Origin: Streptomyces flavofungini
Lineage (GTDB): Bacteria > Actinomycetota > Actinomycetes > Streptomycetales > Streptomycetaceae
DNA: 64,000 nucleotides
NCBI RefSeq assembly: GCF_014650815.1
Contig: NZ_BMVR01000002.1
Location: 434,001 to 498,000, forward strand
Direction: 5' to 3'
The notes below the pieces were generated by a model. That model did no database searches. It was not told the origin of the DNA and worked only from the letters and a program-made list of their open reading frames with translations. Within the stretch, counting starts at the first letter, position 1; the number at the start of each line of letters is the position of its first letter. Below are positions 31,815-41,222 of this stretch, piece by piece. A program made the translations under genes and the position numbers.

Positions 31815-32342
31815 ATGACTGCTGACGCGCTGTTCGGCCGCGCCCTCGTCGAGGAGGCCACGAAGAAGTCGGGGCTGATCTGGGTGCGCGGCGCCGCGCC
31901 CGACGGCCCCGTCCGGGCCCTGTGGCACGTCTGGGTCGACGGCGCGGCCCACCTCGTCGGGGACGGCCCCGGCGAGCAGCCGCTGCCGGACCTCGTCGAC
32001 GGGGCCGGCGCCGAGGTCACCGTGCGCAGCAAGGACAAGGGCGGCCGGGTGATCGCGTGGACCGCCGCGGTGACCGAGCTGGCGCCGCGCTCCGAGGCCT
32101 GGGAGGCGGCCGTCGCCGAACTCAAGGGCAAGCGCCTGAACGCCCCCGACGGCGAGCGGATGGTGGAGCGCTGGGCCGCCGAGTGCCGCGTCCTGCGGCT
32201 GACGCCGGTCGGGTCGAGCACGGACCTGCCGGACGGCTCCCTCGCGGCGGCCCCGCTGCCGACGGACGCGACGACCCGCAAGCCCGTACCGGCGGCGCTG
32301 CCGCGGCTGCTCCTGGGCCGCAAGAAGAAGCAGAAGCGTTAG
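31815..32342 (+). CDS. Conserved hypothetical protein
   Basis: The 175-residue product starts MTADALFGRALVEEATKKSG and has a beta-rich first half (LIWVRG, LWHVWVDG, AHLVGDG, EVTVRSK), reminiscent of a split-barrel flavin-binding fold, and a basic tail ending RKKKQKR. I see no catalytic motif. It lies 32 bp after corA, in the same direction, so cotranscription is likely. Function unknown. Confidence 0.75.
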   Translation: MTADALFGRALVEEATKKSGLIWVRGAAPDGPVRALWHVWVDGAAHLVGDGPGEQPLPDLVDGAGAEVTVRSKDKGGRVIAWTAAVTELAPRSEAWEAAVAELKGKRLNAPDGERMVERWAAECRVLRLTPVGSSTDLPDGSLAAAPLPTDATTRKPVPAALPRLLLGRKKKQKR

Positions 32343-32343
32343 G

Positions 32344-32383
32344 ACCTGTCCGGCGCGACGCCGCGCCGATCCGTCGGACAGGC
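32344..32383. terminator. Hairpin between convergent genes
   Basis: CCTGTCCG (32345-32352) and CGGACAGG (32375-32382) pair around an inner GGCGCG/CGCGCC stem. It lies between the stops at 32342 and 32394. Confidence 0.5.
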
Positions 32384-32393
32384 CCCGGGCCCG

Positions 32394-33173
32394 TCACTGC
32401 GTGGGCAGTTGCTTGCCGTAGTCCACCGTCTCGTCCTTGCCCGGCTCCTCCAGGACGAACTCCTTGCCCCACTCGCTGAGCCGCAGCGTGCCCGCGCCGC
32501 CCGCGCGCTGGAGCCGCACCGGATAGGGCTTGCCCTCCAGGGACACGTCCAGCGTGCCGCCCGCGCCCTCGTCCCCCGCGATCTTGATGACGTGCTGGGT
32601 GCCCGACTCGGACCGCTCGCCCTTCGACAGCTTCCCGTGCAGCGCGAGCGTCCCGTCGAGCATCAGGTCCTTGTCCGTGAAGCCGCTGAGCTGCTGGTAC
32701 GAGGGGTCGCCCGCGGGCACCTTCACGAACTTGCCGTTGAGCTTGGCCGCGGCGGACCGGTCGCCCGCCGCGCCGCCCGCCTTGCCCTCGGTCTTGTCCT
32801 CGTGCGCCCAGAACCCCGAGTCGGCCTTCAGGTACAGGTGCTCGCCGACGCGCAGGAGCTGAAACGTCCCGCCCTTGGAGGTCACCGAGCCCTCGCCGCC
32901 CGAGCCCTTGAGGCGCATGTCGAGCTTGTACGTCTGGCCCTTGCTGACGACGGTGCCGGACAGACGTACCGCGGCGGCGCCCTTGGCGGCCTGCCGCGTC
33001 TTGATCTGGATCTTCGCGGCCGACAGCTTGCCCACGCCGTTGGTGCCCGCGTCCGGGTCCTCGCCGCCGCCACCGCATCCCGTGAGGCCCGCGCCGCCCA
33101 TCAGGACCCCCGCGCACACCGTGCTCACCAGCGCCGACCTTCGGGTACGGCGGGCCTGTCGCATCGCAGTCAC
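32394..33173 (-). CDS. LppX/LprAFG-like lipoprotein
   Basis: A 259-residue exported lipoprotein: a twin-Arg-rich N terminus, a hydrophobic signal segment and lipobox LTGC (Cys33), then a Gly/Asp-rich linker. The mature domain is a beta-rich half-barrel of the LppX/LprAFG type (VRLSGTVVSKGQTYKLDMRL, then DVSLEGKPYPVRLQRAG), a family that carries lipids or lipoglycans across the periplasm in mycobacteria. Streptomyces members have no assigned role. It is divergent from the MgtE-like gene. Confidence 0.82.
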   Translation of the reverse strand: MTAMRQARRTRRSALVSTVCAGVLMGGAGLTGCGGGGEDPDAGTNGVGKLSAAKIQIKTRQAAKGAAAVRLSGTVVSKGQTYKLDMRLKGSGGEGSVTSKGGTFQLLRVGEHLYLKADSGFWAHEDKTEGKAGGAAGDRSAAAKLNGKFVKVPAGDPSYQQLSGFTDKDLMLDGTLALHGKLSKGERSESGTQHVIKIAGDEGAGGTLDVSLEGKPYPVRLQRAGGAGTLRLSEWGKEFVLEEPGKDETVDYGKQLPTQ

Positions 33174-33418
33174 AGGTGGCGCTGCCTCTCGTGCGGACGT
33201 CCTCTACGGCGGCGGCCGTAGCGCGGCTACGGCCTGGCGTACCGCAGCGTACCGGTGCCGGAGACCTGCCTCGGAACCAGTCCGTACGGACGTCTCACCA
33301 GGGCGGATGCGTCCGGCAGGGGCTAGCCTGGGGCGCGTACGAAAGATCGTATAAATGCGCCCGAAAGCGACATGGAGCAGTACGACCAGCGGTAGTGAAC
33401 AGCAGGGAGGCGCCGCGC

Positions 33419-34696
33419 ATGGCGGCAAGCGCGCCCCGGATCTTCGTCTCGCACCTGGCCGGCACCGCCGTCTTCGACCCGAACGGCGACGAGGTCGGCC
33501 GGGTGCGCGACCTCGTCGTCATGCTCCGGGTGGGCCGCAGGCCGCCGCGGCTGCTCGGCCTGGTCGTGGAACTCGCCACCCGCCGCCACATCTTCCTGCC
33601 CATCACCCGCGTGACCGGCATCGAGTCGGGCCAGGTCATCACCACCGGCGTGCTGAACGTACGGCGCTTCGAGCAGCGTCCGACCGAGCGCCTGATCCTC
33701 GGCGAGATGCTGGACCGCCGGGTGCGCCTGGTGGACGGCGGCGAGGAGGTGACGGTCCTCGACGTGTCCGTGCAGCGGCTTCCGGCCCGCCGGGACTGGG
33801 AGGCGGACCGGGTCTTCGTACGGAAGGGGAAGGGCGGCGCCTTCCGGCGCAAGGGCGAGACGCTGACCGTCGACTGGTCGGCCGTGGACGGGTTCTCGCT
33901 GGAGGAGCACGGGCAGGGCGCGGAGAGCCTGCTCGCCACGTTCGAGCAGCTGCGCCCGGCCGACCTCGCCAACGTGCTGCACCACCTGTCGCCGAAGCGC
34001 CGCGCCGAGGTCGCCGCCGCGCTCGCCGACGACCGGCTCGCGGACGTCCTGGAGGAGCTGCCGGAGGACGACCAGATCGAGATCCTCGGCGCCCTCAAGG
34101 AGGAGCGCGCCGCCGACGTCCTGGAGGCGATGGACCCGGACGACGCCGCCGACCTCCTCGCCGAGCTGCCGGAGGACGACAAGGAGCGCCTGCTCACCCT
34201 GATGCAGCCCGACGACGCGGCCGACGTGCGCCGCCTGATGGCGTACGAGGAGCGCACCGCGGGCGGTCTGATGACGACCGAACCGATCGTGCTGCGGCCG
34301 GACGCGACCGTCGCGGACGCCCTCGCGCGGGTGCGCCAGGAGGACCTCTCCCCCGCGCTCGCCGCGCAGGTGTACGTGTGCCGCCCGCCGGACGAGACCC
34401 CGACCGGCAAGTACCTGGGCGCCGTGCACTTCCAGCGGCTGCTGCGGGACCCGCCGTACACGCTCGTCGGCTCGATCCTCGACGACGACCTGCGGCCGCT
34501 GCGCCCGGAGGCCGAGCTGCCGGTCGTGGCGGGCTTCTTCGCCGCGTACGACATGGTGTCGGCGCCGGTCGTCGACGAGAGCGGCTCGCTGCTCGGCGCG
34601 GTCACCGTCGACGACGTGCTCGACCACATGCTGCCCGAGGACTGGCGGGAGTCGGAGTACCACCTCCAGGAGGGGGCCGGTCATGGCGGCGGCTGA
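33419..34696 (+). CDS. PRC-barrel / MgtE-N / CBS domain protein
   Basis: A 425-residue soluble protein. Residues about 8-130 contain a PRC-barrel-like region (DEVGRVRDLVVML, then a second barrel half). About 165-280 is the MgtE N-terminal superhelical domain, with repeated ADVLEELPEDDQ-type units. Residues 280-425 contain a CBS pair ending in VDDVLDHMLPEDW. The MgtE membrane channel is absent, so this is a cytosolic Mg2+-sensing relative and not a transporter by itself. ATG 33419 is preceded by GGGAGG. Its end overlaps the DUF1003 gene by 14 bp, which suggests that the two proteins form a membrane-attached unit. Confidence 0.9.
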   Translation: MAASAPRIFVSHLAGTAVFDPNGDEVGRVRDLVVMLRVGRRPPRLLGLVVELATRRHIFLPITRVTGIESGQVITTGVLNVRRFEQRPTERLILGEMLDRRVRLVDGGEEVTVLDVSVQRLPARRDWEADRVFVRKGKGGAFRRKGETLTVDWSAVDGFSLEEHGQGAESLLATFEQLRPADLANVLHHLSPKRRAEVAAALADDRLADVLEELPEDDQIEILGALKEERAADVLEAMDPDDAADLLAELPEDDKERLLTLMQPDDAADVRRLMAYEERTAGGLMTTEPIVLRPDATVADALARVRQEDLSPALAAQVYVCRPPDETPTGKYLGAVHFQRLLRDPPYTLVGSILDDDLRPLRPEAELPVVAGFFAAYDMVSAPVVDESGSLLGAVTVDDVLDHMLPEDWRESEYHLQEGAGHGGG

Positions 34697-35291
34697 GCGG
34701 GACCGGGACCGGGACAACAAGGAGCGCGACCGGGAGGCGCGGGGCAAGGAGCGGGACGGCCGGGCGCGGGAGGGCCGGGGGCGGTTCCGGCTCGACCAGC
34801 CGCGGGCGCCGCGCCGCAAGCTGCTTCCCGACTACGACCCGGAGGCCTTCGGGCGGCTCTCGGAGCGGATCGCGCGGTTCCTCGGGACGGGCCGGTTCAT
34901 CGTCTGGATGACGGTCGCCATCGTCCTGTGGGTCGTCTGGAACGTGTCCGCGCCCGAGCACCTGCGCTTCGACAGCTACCCGTTCATCTTCCTGACCCTG
35001 ATGCTCTCCCTGCAGGCGTCGTACGCCGCCCCGCTGATCCTGCTCGCGCAGAACCGTCAGGACGACCGCGACCGCGTCACGCACGAGCAGGACCGCAAGA
35101 GCAACGAGCGGTCCATCGCCGACACCGAGTACCTCACCCGTGAGATCGCGTCCCTGCGCCTGGGCCTCGGCGAGGTCGCCACCCGCGACTGGATCCGCTC
35201 CGAACTCCAGGACCTGGTCAAGGAGCTGGAGGAGCAGCGCACGGTATTCCCGTCCGAGTCGACCGGTGCACGTGATGTAGGCGACCGCTGA
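34683..35291 (+). CDS. DUF1003 membrane protein
   Basis: The 202-residue protein has a highly charged Arg/Asp/Glu N terminus (1-50), two membrane segments (about 71-88 and 100-120), then the DUF1003 signature LQASYAAPLILLAQNRQDDRDR followed by a helical, probably coiled tail to the end. It overlaps the PRC-MgtE-CBS gene by 14 bp, so translation is coupled. The pairing is conserved in actinobacteria as I recall. Role unknown, perhaps a membrane anchor for the Mg2+-sensing partner. Confidence 0.88.
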   Translation: MAAAERDRDRDNKERDREARGKERDGRAREGRGRFRLDQPRAPRRKLLPDYDPEAFGRLSERIARFLGTGRFIVWMTVAIVLWVVWNVSAPEHLRFDSYPFIFLTLMLSLQASYAAPLILLAQNRQDDRDRVTHEQDRKSNERSIADTEYLTREIASLRLGLGEVATRDWIRSELQDLVKELEEQRTVFPSESTGARDVGDR

Positions 35292-35335
35292 CGGCCCTTT
35301 CCGGCCCCCCGCTACTGGGCCGTACCATCGGGGGC

Positions 35336-36469
35336 ATGGCTACGGAAGACGCGGTGCGCGAAGCACTGGCGACGGTGAACGACCCCGAGATCCAGCGACC
35401 CATCACCGAGCTCGGGATGGTCAAATCGGTGGAGATCGGCGCCGATGGCGCGGTCGCCGTCACCGTGTACCTGACGGTCTCCGGCTGCCCCATGCGCGAG
35501 ACGATCACGAAGAACGTGACGGACGCGGTCGCCGCCGTCGAGGGCGTCACGCGTGTCGACGTCACCCTGGACGTGATGAGCGACGAGCAGCGCAAGGAAC
35601 TCGCCACGGCGCTGCGCGGCGGCACCGCCGAGCGCGAGGTGCCGTTCGCCAAGCCGGGCTCGCTGACCAGGGTGTACGCGGTCGCCTCCGGCAAGGGCGG
35701 CGTCGGCAAGTCGTCGGTGACGGTGAACCTGGCGGCGGCGATGGCCGCCGACGGCCTGAAGGTCGGCGTCGTGGACGCCGACATCTACGGCCACAGCGTG
35801 CCGCGCATGCTGGGCGCCGAGGGCCGCCCCACCCAGGTCGAGAACATGATCATGCCGCCGTCCGCGAACGGCGTGAAGGTCATCTCCATCGGCATGTTCA
35901 CCCCCGGCAACGCGCCGGTGGTGTGGCGCGGCCCGATGCTGCACCGCGCGCTCCAGCAGTTCCTCGCGGACGTCTTCTGGGGCGACCTGGACGTGCTGCT
36001 CCTGGACCTGCCGCCGGGCACCGGTGACATCGCGATCTCCGTGGCACAGCTGGTCCCGAACGCCGAGATCCTGGTCGTCACGACGCCCCAGCAGGCCGCC
36101 GCCGAGGTCGCCGAGCGCGCGGGCTCCATCGCCGTGCAGACCCACCAGAAGATCGTCGGCGTCGTCGAGAACATGTCCGGGCTGCCCTGCCCGCACTGCG
36201 GCGAGATGGTCGACGTGTTCGGCACCGGCGGCGGCCAGCGGGTCGCGGAGGGCCTGACGAAGACCACCGGCGCGACCGTGCCGGTCCTCGGCTCCATCCC
36301 CATCGACGTGCGCCTGCGCGAGGGCGGCGACGAGGGCAAACCGGTCGTCCTCACCGACCCGGAGTCACCCGCGGGCAGCGCGCTGCGCACCATCGCGGGC
36401 AAACTGGGCGGCCGCCAGCGGGGCCTCTCGGGCCTGTCGCTGGGGATCACGCCCAGGAACAAGTTCTGA
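35336..36469 (+). CDS. mrp: Mrp/NBP35-type Fe-S cluster carrier ATPase
   Basis: A 377-residue protein with an N-terminal MIP18/DUF59 domain (about 1-95, with SGCPMRETI) and a ParA/MinD-like P-loop ATPase. The deviant Walker A is SGKGGVGKSS (118-127), and a C285-x2-C288 pair (CPHC) binds the bridging Fe-S cluster between subunits. It carries Fe-S clusters to apo-proteins in the cytosol. The gene begins 44 bp after the DUF1003 gene. A copy of the dispersed intergenic repeat follows its stop. Confidence 0.95.
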   Translation: MATEDAVREALATVNDPEIQRPITELGMVKSVEIGADGAVAVTVYLTVSGCPMRETITKNVTDAVAAVEGVTRVDVTLDVMSDEQRKELATALRGGTAEREVPFAKPGSLTRVYAVASGKGGVGKSSVTVNLAAAMAADGLKVGVVDADIYGHSVPRMLGAEGRPTQVENMIMPPSANGVKVISIGMFTPGNAPVVWRGPMLHRALQQFLADVFWGDLDVLLLDLPPGTGDIAISVAQLVPNAEILVVTTPQQAAAEVAERAGSIAVQTHQKIVGVVENMSGLPCPHCGEMVDVFGTGGGQRVAEGLTKTTGATVPVLGSIPIDVRLREGGDEGKPVVLTDPESPAGSALRTIAGKLGGRQRGLSGLSLGITPRNKF

Positions 36470-36500
36470 CGGCTGTGGGAAAGCCGGACGGAGGCATGAA

Positions 36501-36542
36501 CAGCCTGTCCGGCGCTTGAGGACGAGGCGCGCAGCGCCGATC
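36501..36542. repeat. Dispersed Streptomyces intergenic repeat, copy 2 (half)
   Basis: This 42-bp sequence (CAGCCTGTCCGGCGCTTGAG and onward through GGCGCGCAGCGCCGAT) matches the start of copy 1 and the right half of copy 3 with few changes. It sits in the 141-bp gap between mrp and the convergent hypothetical gene. Confidence 0.75.
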
Positions 36543-36610
36543 GGCGTCCACGCACGTGTGGGGCACCGTCAAGACGAACGGCGCCCCACACCCCTTACCG
36601 GTCCGGTGGA

Positions 36611-37282
36611 CTACCCCGCGTACTCGGCGATGTCCTTGATCACCGAGAAGCCGAGGCCGTACGCGCTCATGCCGCGCCCGTACGCCCCCAGATGCACCCC
36701 TCCCTCGGTGGACCCGGCGAGCACCCAGCCGTACTCCGACTCCCGGTAGTGGAACGAGGTCGGGACCCCGTCCACGGGCAGCGACAGCGTCGACCAGTCG
36801 GACCCGCGCAGGTCGTCCGCGAGCACCCAGGCGGTCTCCGTCTGCTGGTCCAGCCAGTCGTCGCGCAGGCTGTGGTCCATCTGGCCGGGCCAGGTGAAGG
36901 CCAGCAGCCCCACACCGGCGAGCCAGGCCGCGGAGGACACCGAGGTGGCCTCCAGGACGCCCGTGCCGTCGGCGCTGCGCCGCACCGGATTGGCGGCGAT
37001 GGTCACCACGACGGCGAACCGCTCCTTGTCGCCGTTCCCGTAGGAACCCTCCGCCCTGACCGACGGCTCGTCACCGTGACCGATGGAGCCGTGCTCGACG
37101 GCCCCGTCCGCGGCGGTGCCGACCTGCATCAGCCAGCGCGGTCCCGTGAAGGCCTCGTCCAGGCCGTACCAGGGGAAGGGCGCCAGCAGGTAGCCGTCGA
37201 CCGTGCGCCGGGCGGAGGGCACCGCTTGCGCGGCACCATCCGCGGCTGGCGCCTGCGCGCCCACCCGACTTGTCGTCTCCAT
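36611..37282 (-). CDS. Conserved hypothetical protein
   Basis: From ATG 37282, with GAGGAGG 11 bases upstream, the product has 223 residues; the frame stays open a further 25 codons upstream. It has a Pro-rich, low-complexity opening (to about 30) and a beta-rich domain with WYGLDEAFTGPRWLMQVG, WPGQMDHSLRDDWLDQ and YRESEYGWVLAGS. Streptomyces genomes carry many relatives near tatB as I recall, all of unknown function. There is no signal or membrane segment. Confidence 0.7.
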   Translation of the reverse strand: METTSRVGAQAPAADGAAQAVPSARRTVDGYLLAPFPWYGLDEAFTGPRWLMQVGTAADGAVEHGSIGHGDEPSVRAEGSYGNGDKERFAVVVTIAANPVRRSADGTGVLEATSVSSAAWLAGVGLLAFTWPGQMDHSLRDDWLDQQTETAWVLADDLRGSDWSTLSLPVDGVPTSFHYRESEYGWVLAGSTEGGVHLGAYGRGMSAYGLGFSVIKDIAEYAG

Positions 37283-37570
37283 GTACCCGGCCGCCTCCTC
37301 GCTCTCGTCGGTCCGGAGCGGCCCGCCCCCCTCGGGCGTCCTCACGCCGGACAACAAGGCAGGATAGCCACACCGGTTCCGGATGCCGGTGAACCGGTCG
37401 GCGGAATGGGTGTTCGCCAGGGCGCCGACCAGGGCATGTCGGGCACCGGGCGGCGCATCTCGGACATGTGCCGGCGCACGCGGGCGCCGGGGGCGGCGCG
37501 GGGTTCTCGCGGGACCGCCGTGCGGTGTTGCCGGACTCCGCCGGGTGTCGCCGGACGGTGGCGGGTCGCG

Positions 37571-38059
37571 TCAGGTGGCGTCCGCGTCGAACGGCGGCGG
37601 GTCGCCTGCCGCCGGTTTTCCGGGCTCGGGCCGCTTCTCCATGTCGATGCGGCCGCCGCCGGAGCCGTTGGCCGACGTGGTCGACGACCCCCCGGAACCC
37701 GTGCCGCGGCTGCCCGAGTCCTCCGCGGAATCACTCTCACGCCCGTGCACGGCGTCCGCGACTTCGGCCATTTCCTTCTTCAGATCGAAGCCGTTGCGGA
37801 TTTCCTTCAGACCGAGATCATCGTTCTCCATCTGCTTCCGGATGAACTTCTTCGGGTTCAGGTCTTCGAACTCGAAGTCCTTGAATTCCGGACCCAGTTC
37901 ATTCCGTATGTCCTGCTTCGCGCTGTCGGAGAATTGGCGGATCTTGCGAATGGTCCGCGTGACGTCCTGAATGAGCTTCGGCAGCTTGTCCGGCCCGAAG
38001 ATGAGCACGGCGAGGATGACCAGCGTCACTATCTCGAGTGCGCCAATGTCGTTGAACAC
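37571..38059 (-). CDS. tatB: Sec-independent protein translocase subunit TatB
   Basis: A 162-residue TatB: a short N-terminal membrane helix (IGALEIVTLVILAVLIFGPDKLP, about 5-27) with the Gly-Pro hinge, an amphipathic helix, a charged helical region and a disordered Ser/Gly-rich tail. With TatA/TatC it receives folded twin-arginine substrates at the membrane; tatA and tatC are not in the window. The start is GTG 38059, with AAGGAG about ten bases upstream. It follows htrA in the same direction, part of the conserved sigE-anti-sigma-htrA-tatB order. Confidence 0.93.
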   Translation of the reverse strand: MFNDIGALEIVTLVILAVLIFGPDKLPKLIQDVTRTIRKIRQFSDSAKQDIRNELGPEFKDFEFEDLNPKKFIRKQMENDDLGLKEIRNGFDLKKEMAEVADAVHGRESDSAEDSGSRGTGSGGSSTTSANGSGGGRIDMEKRPEPGKPAAGDPPPFDADAT

Positions 38060-38255
38060 CTTGAAAGCTCCTTGCCGTCCGGACCGGCTCTACGGTACCC
38101 GCCGGGGCTGTCCGTCCGGTAGCCGCACGGCGACAACGGGGCCAATGCCGGGGCTATGGGACGAGGCCAGGGAGGTGGGCGCCACCGGGGCCGGGGCGCG
38201 CCACCCGGGCCCGGACCCGGCTGCCGTACTCCCTGCCATTCCCCGCCACTCCCCG

Positions 38256-41222
38256 CTACTCCCCGCTCGCCGTACCGAGGACCAACGTCACCTTTCGCTC
38301 GTCCCCGCCGCGCTCGACGGTCAGCTCCAGGCGGTCCTTGGGGCGATGGGCGCGGATCTTGACGATGAGTTCGTCGCCGGAGTGCACGCGCTGGCCGTCC
38401 ACGGCGGTGATCACGTCGCCGGGCCGCAGACCGGCCTTGTCGCCGGGGCCGCCGCGGTTGACGGCGGGGCCGCCGTCCCGGCTCTTGCGCGCGATGCGGG
38501 CGCCGTCGCCGGTGAACTGCTTGTCGATGGTGACGCCGATGACCGGGTGGGTGGCCTTGCCGGTGTTGATGAGCTCTTCGGCGACGCGTTTGCCCTGGTT
38601 GATGGGTATGGCGAAGCCGAGGCCGATGGAACCGGACTGGCCGCCGTCGGGGCCGGAGTCGTTGCCCGCGGAGCGGATGGCGCTGTTGATGCCGATGACG
38701 CGGGCCCGGGAGTCCACGAGGGGCCCGCCGGAGTTGCCCGGGTTTATGGGCGCGTCGGTCTGCAGGGCGTTGACGTACGAGATGTCGCTGCCGTCGCCCT
38801 TCTCGCCACCCGCGGTGATGGGCCGCTCCTTGGCGCTGATGATGCCGGAGGTGACGGTGTTGGCGAGGTCGAAGGGCGCGCCGATGGCCACGACGGGGTC
38901 GCCGACCTGCACGTTCTCGGAGTTGCCGAGGGGCAGGGGCTTGAGTCCGCGGACGCCGGAGACCTTGACGACGGCGAGGTCGTAGCCCGCGTCGCGGCCG
39001 ACGACCTTGGCGCTCGCGGTCTCGCCGCCGCTGAAGGTGACCGATATGTCGCCGCCGGAACCGCCGGGCTCGACCACATGGTTGTTGGTGAGGATGTGCC
39101 CCTTGCCGTCGAGGACGAAGCCGGTACCGGTACCCGCACCGTCATCCCCACGGACGTGCAACGTCACGACACCCGGCAGCGCGCTCGCCGCGATCCCGGC
39201 GACGCTGTCCTTGGACCGCTTCTGGGACCCCGAGTCGGCCTGCGGCAACTCCACCTCGGTCCCGAACCCGCCCTCCCGCTCCAGGTAAGCCCCGACAACC
39301 CCACCGATCCCACCCGCGCCCAACGCGATAACGGCAGCCCCGACGACCAACACCCGCCGCCCCCGCCGACGCCGCTCAGCCTCGGTCTTCACGGCGGCAC
39401 CGGTCTGCTGCAGCGGGGCCGTCCAGGGGTCGTAGCGCCCCCAGGGGGCTGCGGGCGCGGCGGCCGGCTGAGCACCGACCGCAGGGGCGCCGTGGGGCTG
39501 GGAGGTGTGTTCGTGAGGTGCTCCGTGCGGCGGGGCCGCCGGGTTAGCTCCGTGCGGGGGCGTGCCGGGGGCCGGGGCGCCGGGTGGGGGCGTGCCGGGG
39601 CCGGAGGAGGTGTGCGGGGGCACGCCGGGGGCCGGGGCACCGTGCGACTGGACGGCTTGGGCCGGGGTGGCCGGGCCGGGGGTGCCGGGGGCGGGCATGG
39701 CTTGGGTCTGGGTCGCGTGGGGCGCGTGGCCCTGCGCGGCGGGGGGCTGGGGCGTGCTGGGGGCCGGGGCGCCGGGTGTGGGCATGGCCTGGGGCGGGGT
39801 CCCATGGGCCTGGGGCGCGTGGCCCTGCGCGGCGGGCGGCTGAGGTTTGCCGAGGGCTGGGGTGCCCGGTGCGGGCATGGCCTGAGTCTGGGTCCCATGG
39901 GCCTGGGGCTGCTGCCCCTGCGCGACGGGGGGCTGCGGCATGCCGGGGGCCGGGGCGCCGGGGGCGGGCACGCCCTGGTGCAGGGGGCTGGGCGCCGGGG
40001 TGCCGTGCGGGGGGACCTCGTGGCTGGGGGTGCCGTGGGCCGGGGTGCCGTGGGCGGGGGTGCCGTGGGCGGGGGTGCCGTGGGCGGGGGTGCCGGGAGC
40101 CTGCGGGCCATGTCCCGGAGCGCCGAGGTACGGGGCTCCGGGCGGGGGGACCTCATGAGCGGGCGTGCCCTGGGCCGGGGTGCCGGGAGCCTGCGGGCCG
40201 GGTGCCGGAGCGCCGGGGTACGGGGCTCCGGGCGGGGGGACCTCATGAGCGGGCGTGCCCTGGGCCGGGGTGCCGGGAGCCTGCGGGCCGGGTCCCGGAG
40301 CGCCGGGGTACGGGGCTCCAGGCGGGGGCGCGCCATGTGTGGGGGCACCGGGGGCCGGGGCGCCGGGTATGGGAGCGCCGTGCCCCCGGGTCCCGTAGAC
40401 GGGGGTGCCTTGGGCCGGGGTCGCCACGGGGTGCTGCACGGGCGGGGCGAGGGCCCAGGGACCGGGCTCACCGTAGGGCGGCGTGCCGTACGGGTCGGGG
40501 TCGTGCAGGGGGCGGGGGCGGTCGGCGGGAGGGTGGGCGGGGGTGTCGGCCGGGGGTGCGTCGGCGGTCGGGCCGGGCACCTGGTCGGCGGGCTGGGGTA
40601 CGTCGGCTGTGGTCGGGGGCACGTCAGCTCCGGGACGAGGCAGGTCCGTTGCGGCCGAGGGCACATCCGCGCCAGCCGGGGGTACATCCGCTACCGCCGA
40701 CGGCACATCGCCAGCGGGCCGAGCAGTGTCCACGGCGTCCGGAGGCACGTCGGCCACCGGCCGAGAAGCCCCGGCCGCACCGGCGCCACCGCCACCGGCG
40801 GGTTCGCGGGCGCCGACAGCGCCACCACCCACACGAACCGTCGGCCCACTGTCGAGGTCCCCAGAATCCGCACCCTGCGGCATCGCACCGCGGGGCTCCG
40901 CACCCTGCGGCACCGCCGCATGCGGCACGGCGCCGTGAGACACCGCGCCGTGCGCAGCCGCAGCACCCGGCACCACGCCCTGGGGCACCACGCCGCCGGG
41001 CGCCACGTCCTGGGGCACCGCACCGCGAGGCTCCCCTCCCAGGGGCACCCCGTCCCGAGGCTCCCCGCCAGGGGCACCCGCGTCCTGAAGCCCCCCGCCA
41101 GGGGCACCCTGCGCCCCACCAGACGCAACTCCCCCGGCCAGGGGCACGACCTCACCGGACGCCCCGGCCCCGGGGCGTCCGCCCTCAGGCCCAGTGCCAA
41201 CGTTCGGCTTCGCGTCGTCCAT
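38256..41222 (-). CDS. HtrA/DegP-type serine protease with a giant low-complexity N terminus
   Basis: A 988-residue protease. Residues 1 to about 620 are Pro/Ala/Gly/His-rich repeats. A basic stop-transfer stretch leads to one membrane segment (624-647), so the repeats face the cytosol and the protease faces outside. The trypsin-like domain has a complete triad: His715 (TNNHVV), Asp748 (GYDLAVV) and Ser831 (PGNSGGP). One C-terminal PDZ domain follows (about 890-985). HtrA proteins clear misfolded envelope proteins and can regulate anti-sigma factors. Related HtrA proteins have far shorter N-terminal parts, so the repeat region is unusual. It lies downstream of sigE and the anti-sigma gene. 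Confidence 0.93.
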   Translation of the reverse strand: MDDAKPNVGTGPEGGRPGAGASGEVVPLAGGVASGGAQGAPGGGLQDAGAPGGEPRDGVPLGGEPRGAVPQDVAPGGVVPQGVVPGAAAAHGAVSHGAVPHAAVPQGAEPRGAMPQGADSGDLDSGPTVRVGGGAVGAREPAGGGGAGAAGASRPVADVPPDAVDTARPAGDVPSAVADVPPAGADVPSAATDLPRPGADVPPTTADVPQPADQVPGPTADAPPADTPAHPPADRPRPLHDPDPYGTPPYGEPGPWALAPPVQHPVATPAQGTPVYGTRGHGAPIPGAPAPGAPTHGAPPPGAPYPGAPGPGPQAPGTPAQGTPAHEVPPPGAPYPGAPAPGPQAPGTPAQGTPAHEVPPPGAPYLGAPGHGPQAPGTPAHGTPAHGTPAHGTPAHGTPSHEVPPHGTPAPSPLHQGVPAPGAPAPGMPQPPVAQGQQPQAHGTQTQAMPAPGTPALGKPQPPAAQGHAPQAHGTPPQAMPTPGAPAPSTPQPPAAQGHAPHATQTQAMPAPGTPGPATPAQAVQSHGAPAPGVPPHTSSGPGTPPPGAPAPGTPPHGANPAAPPHGAPHEHTSQPHGAPAVGAQPAAAPAAPWGRYDPWTAPLQQTGAAVKTEAERRRRGRRVLVVGAAVIALGAGGIGGVVGAYLEREGGFGTEVELPQADSGSQKRSKDSVAGIAASALPGVVTLHVRGDDGAGTGTGFVLDGKGHILTNNHVVEPGGSGGDISVTFSGGETASAKVVGRDAGYDLAVVKVSGVRGLKPLPLGNSENVQVGDPVVAIGAPFDLANTVTSGIISAKERPITAGGEKGDGSDISYVNALQTDAPINPGNSGGPLVDSRARVIGINSAIRSAGNDSGPDGGQSGSIGLGFAIPINQGKRVAEELINTGKATHPVIGVTIDKQFTGDGARIARKSRDGGPAVNRGGPGDKAGLRPGDVITAVDGQRVHSGDELIVKIRAHRPKDRLELTVERGGDERKVTLVLGTASGE
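40141..40320. repeat. Two tandem 90-bp repeats in htrA
   Basis: Copies 40141-40230 and 40231-40320 differ at only two bases; a diverged 50-bp partial copy precedes them (40091-40140). Each unit encodes 30 residues of the N-terminal region. Shorter related repeats with a period of about 100 bp lie at 39690-39930. Confidence 0.85.
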
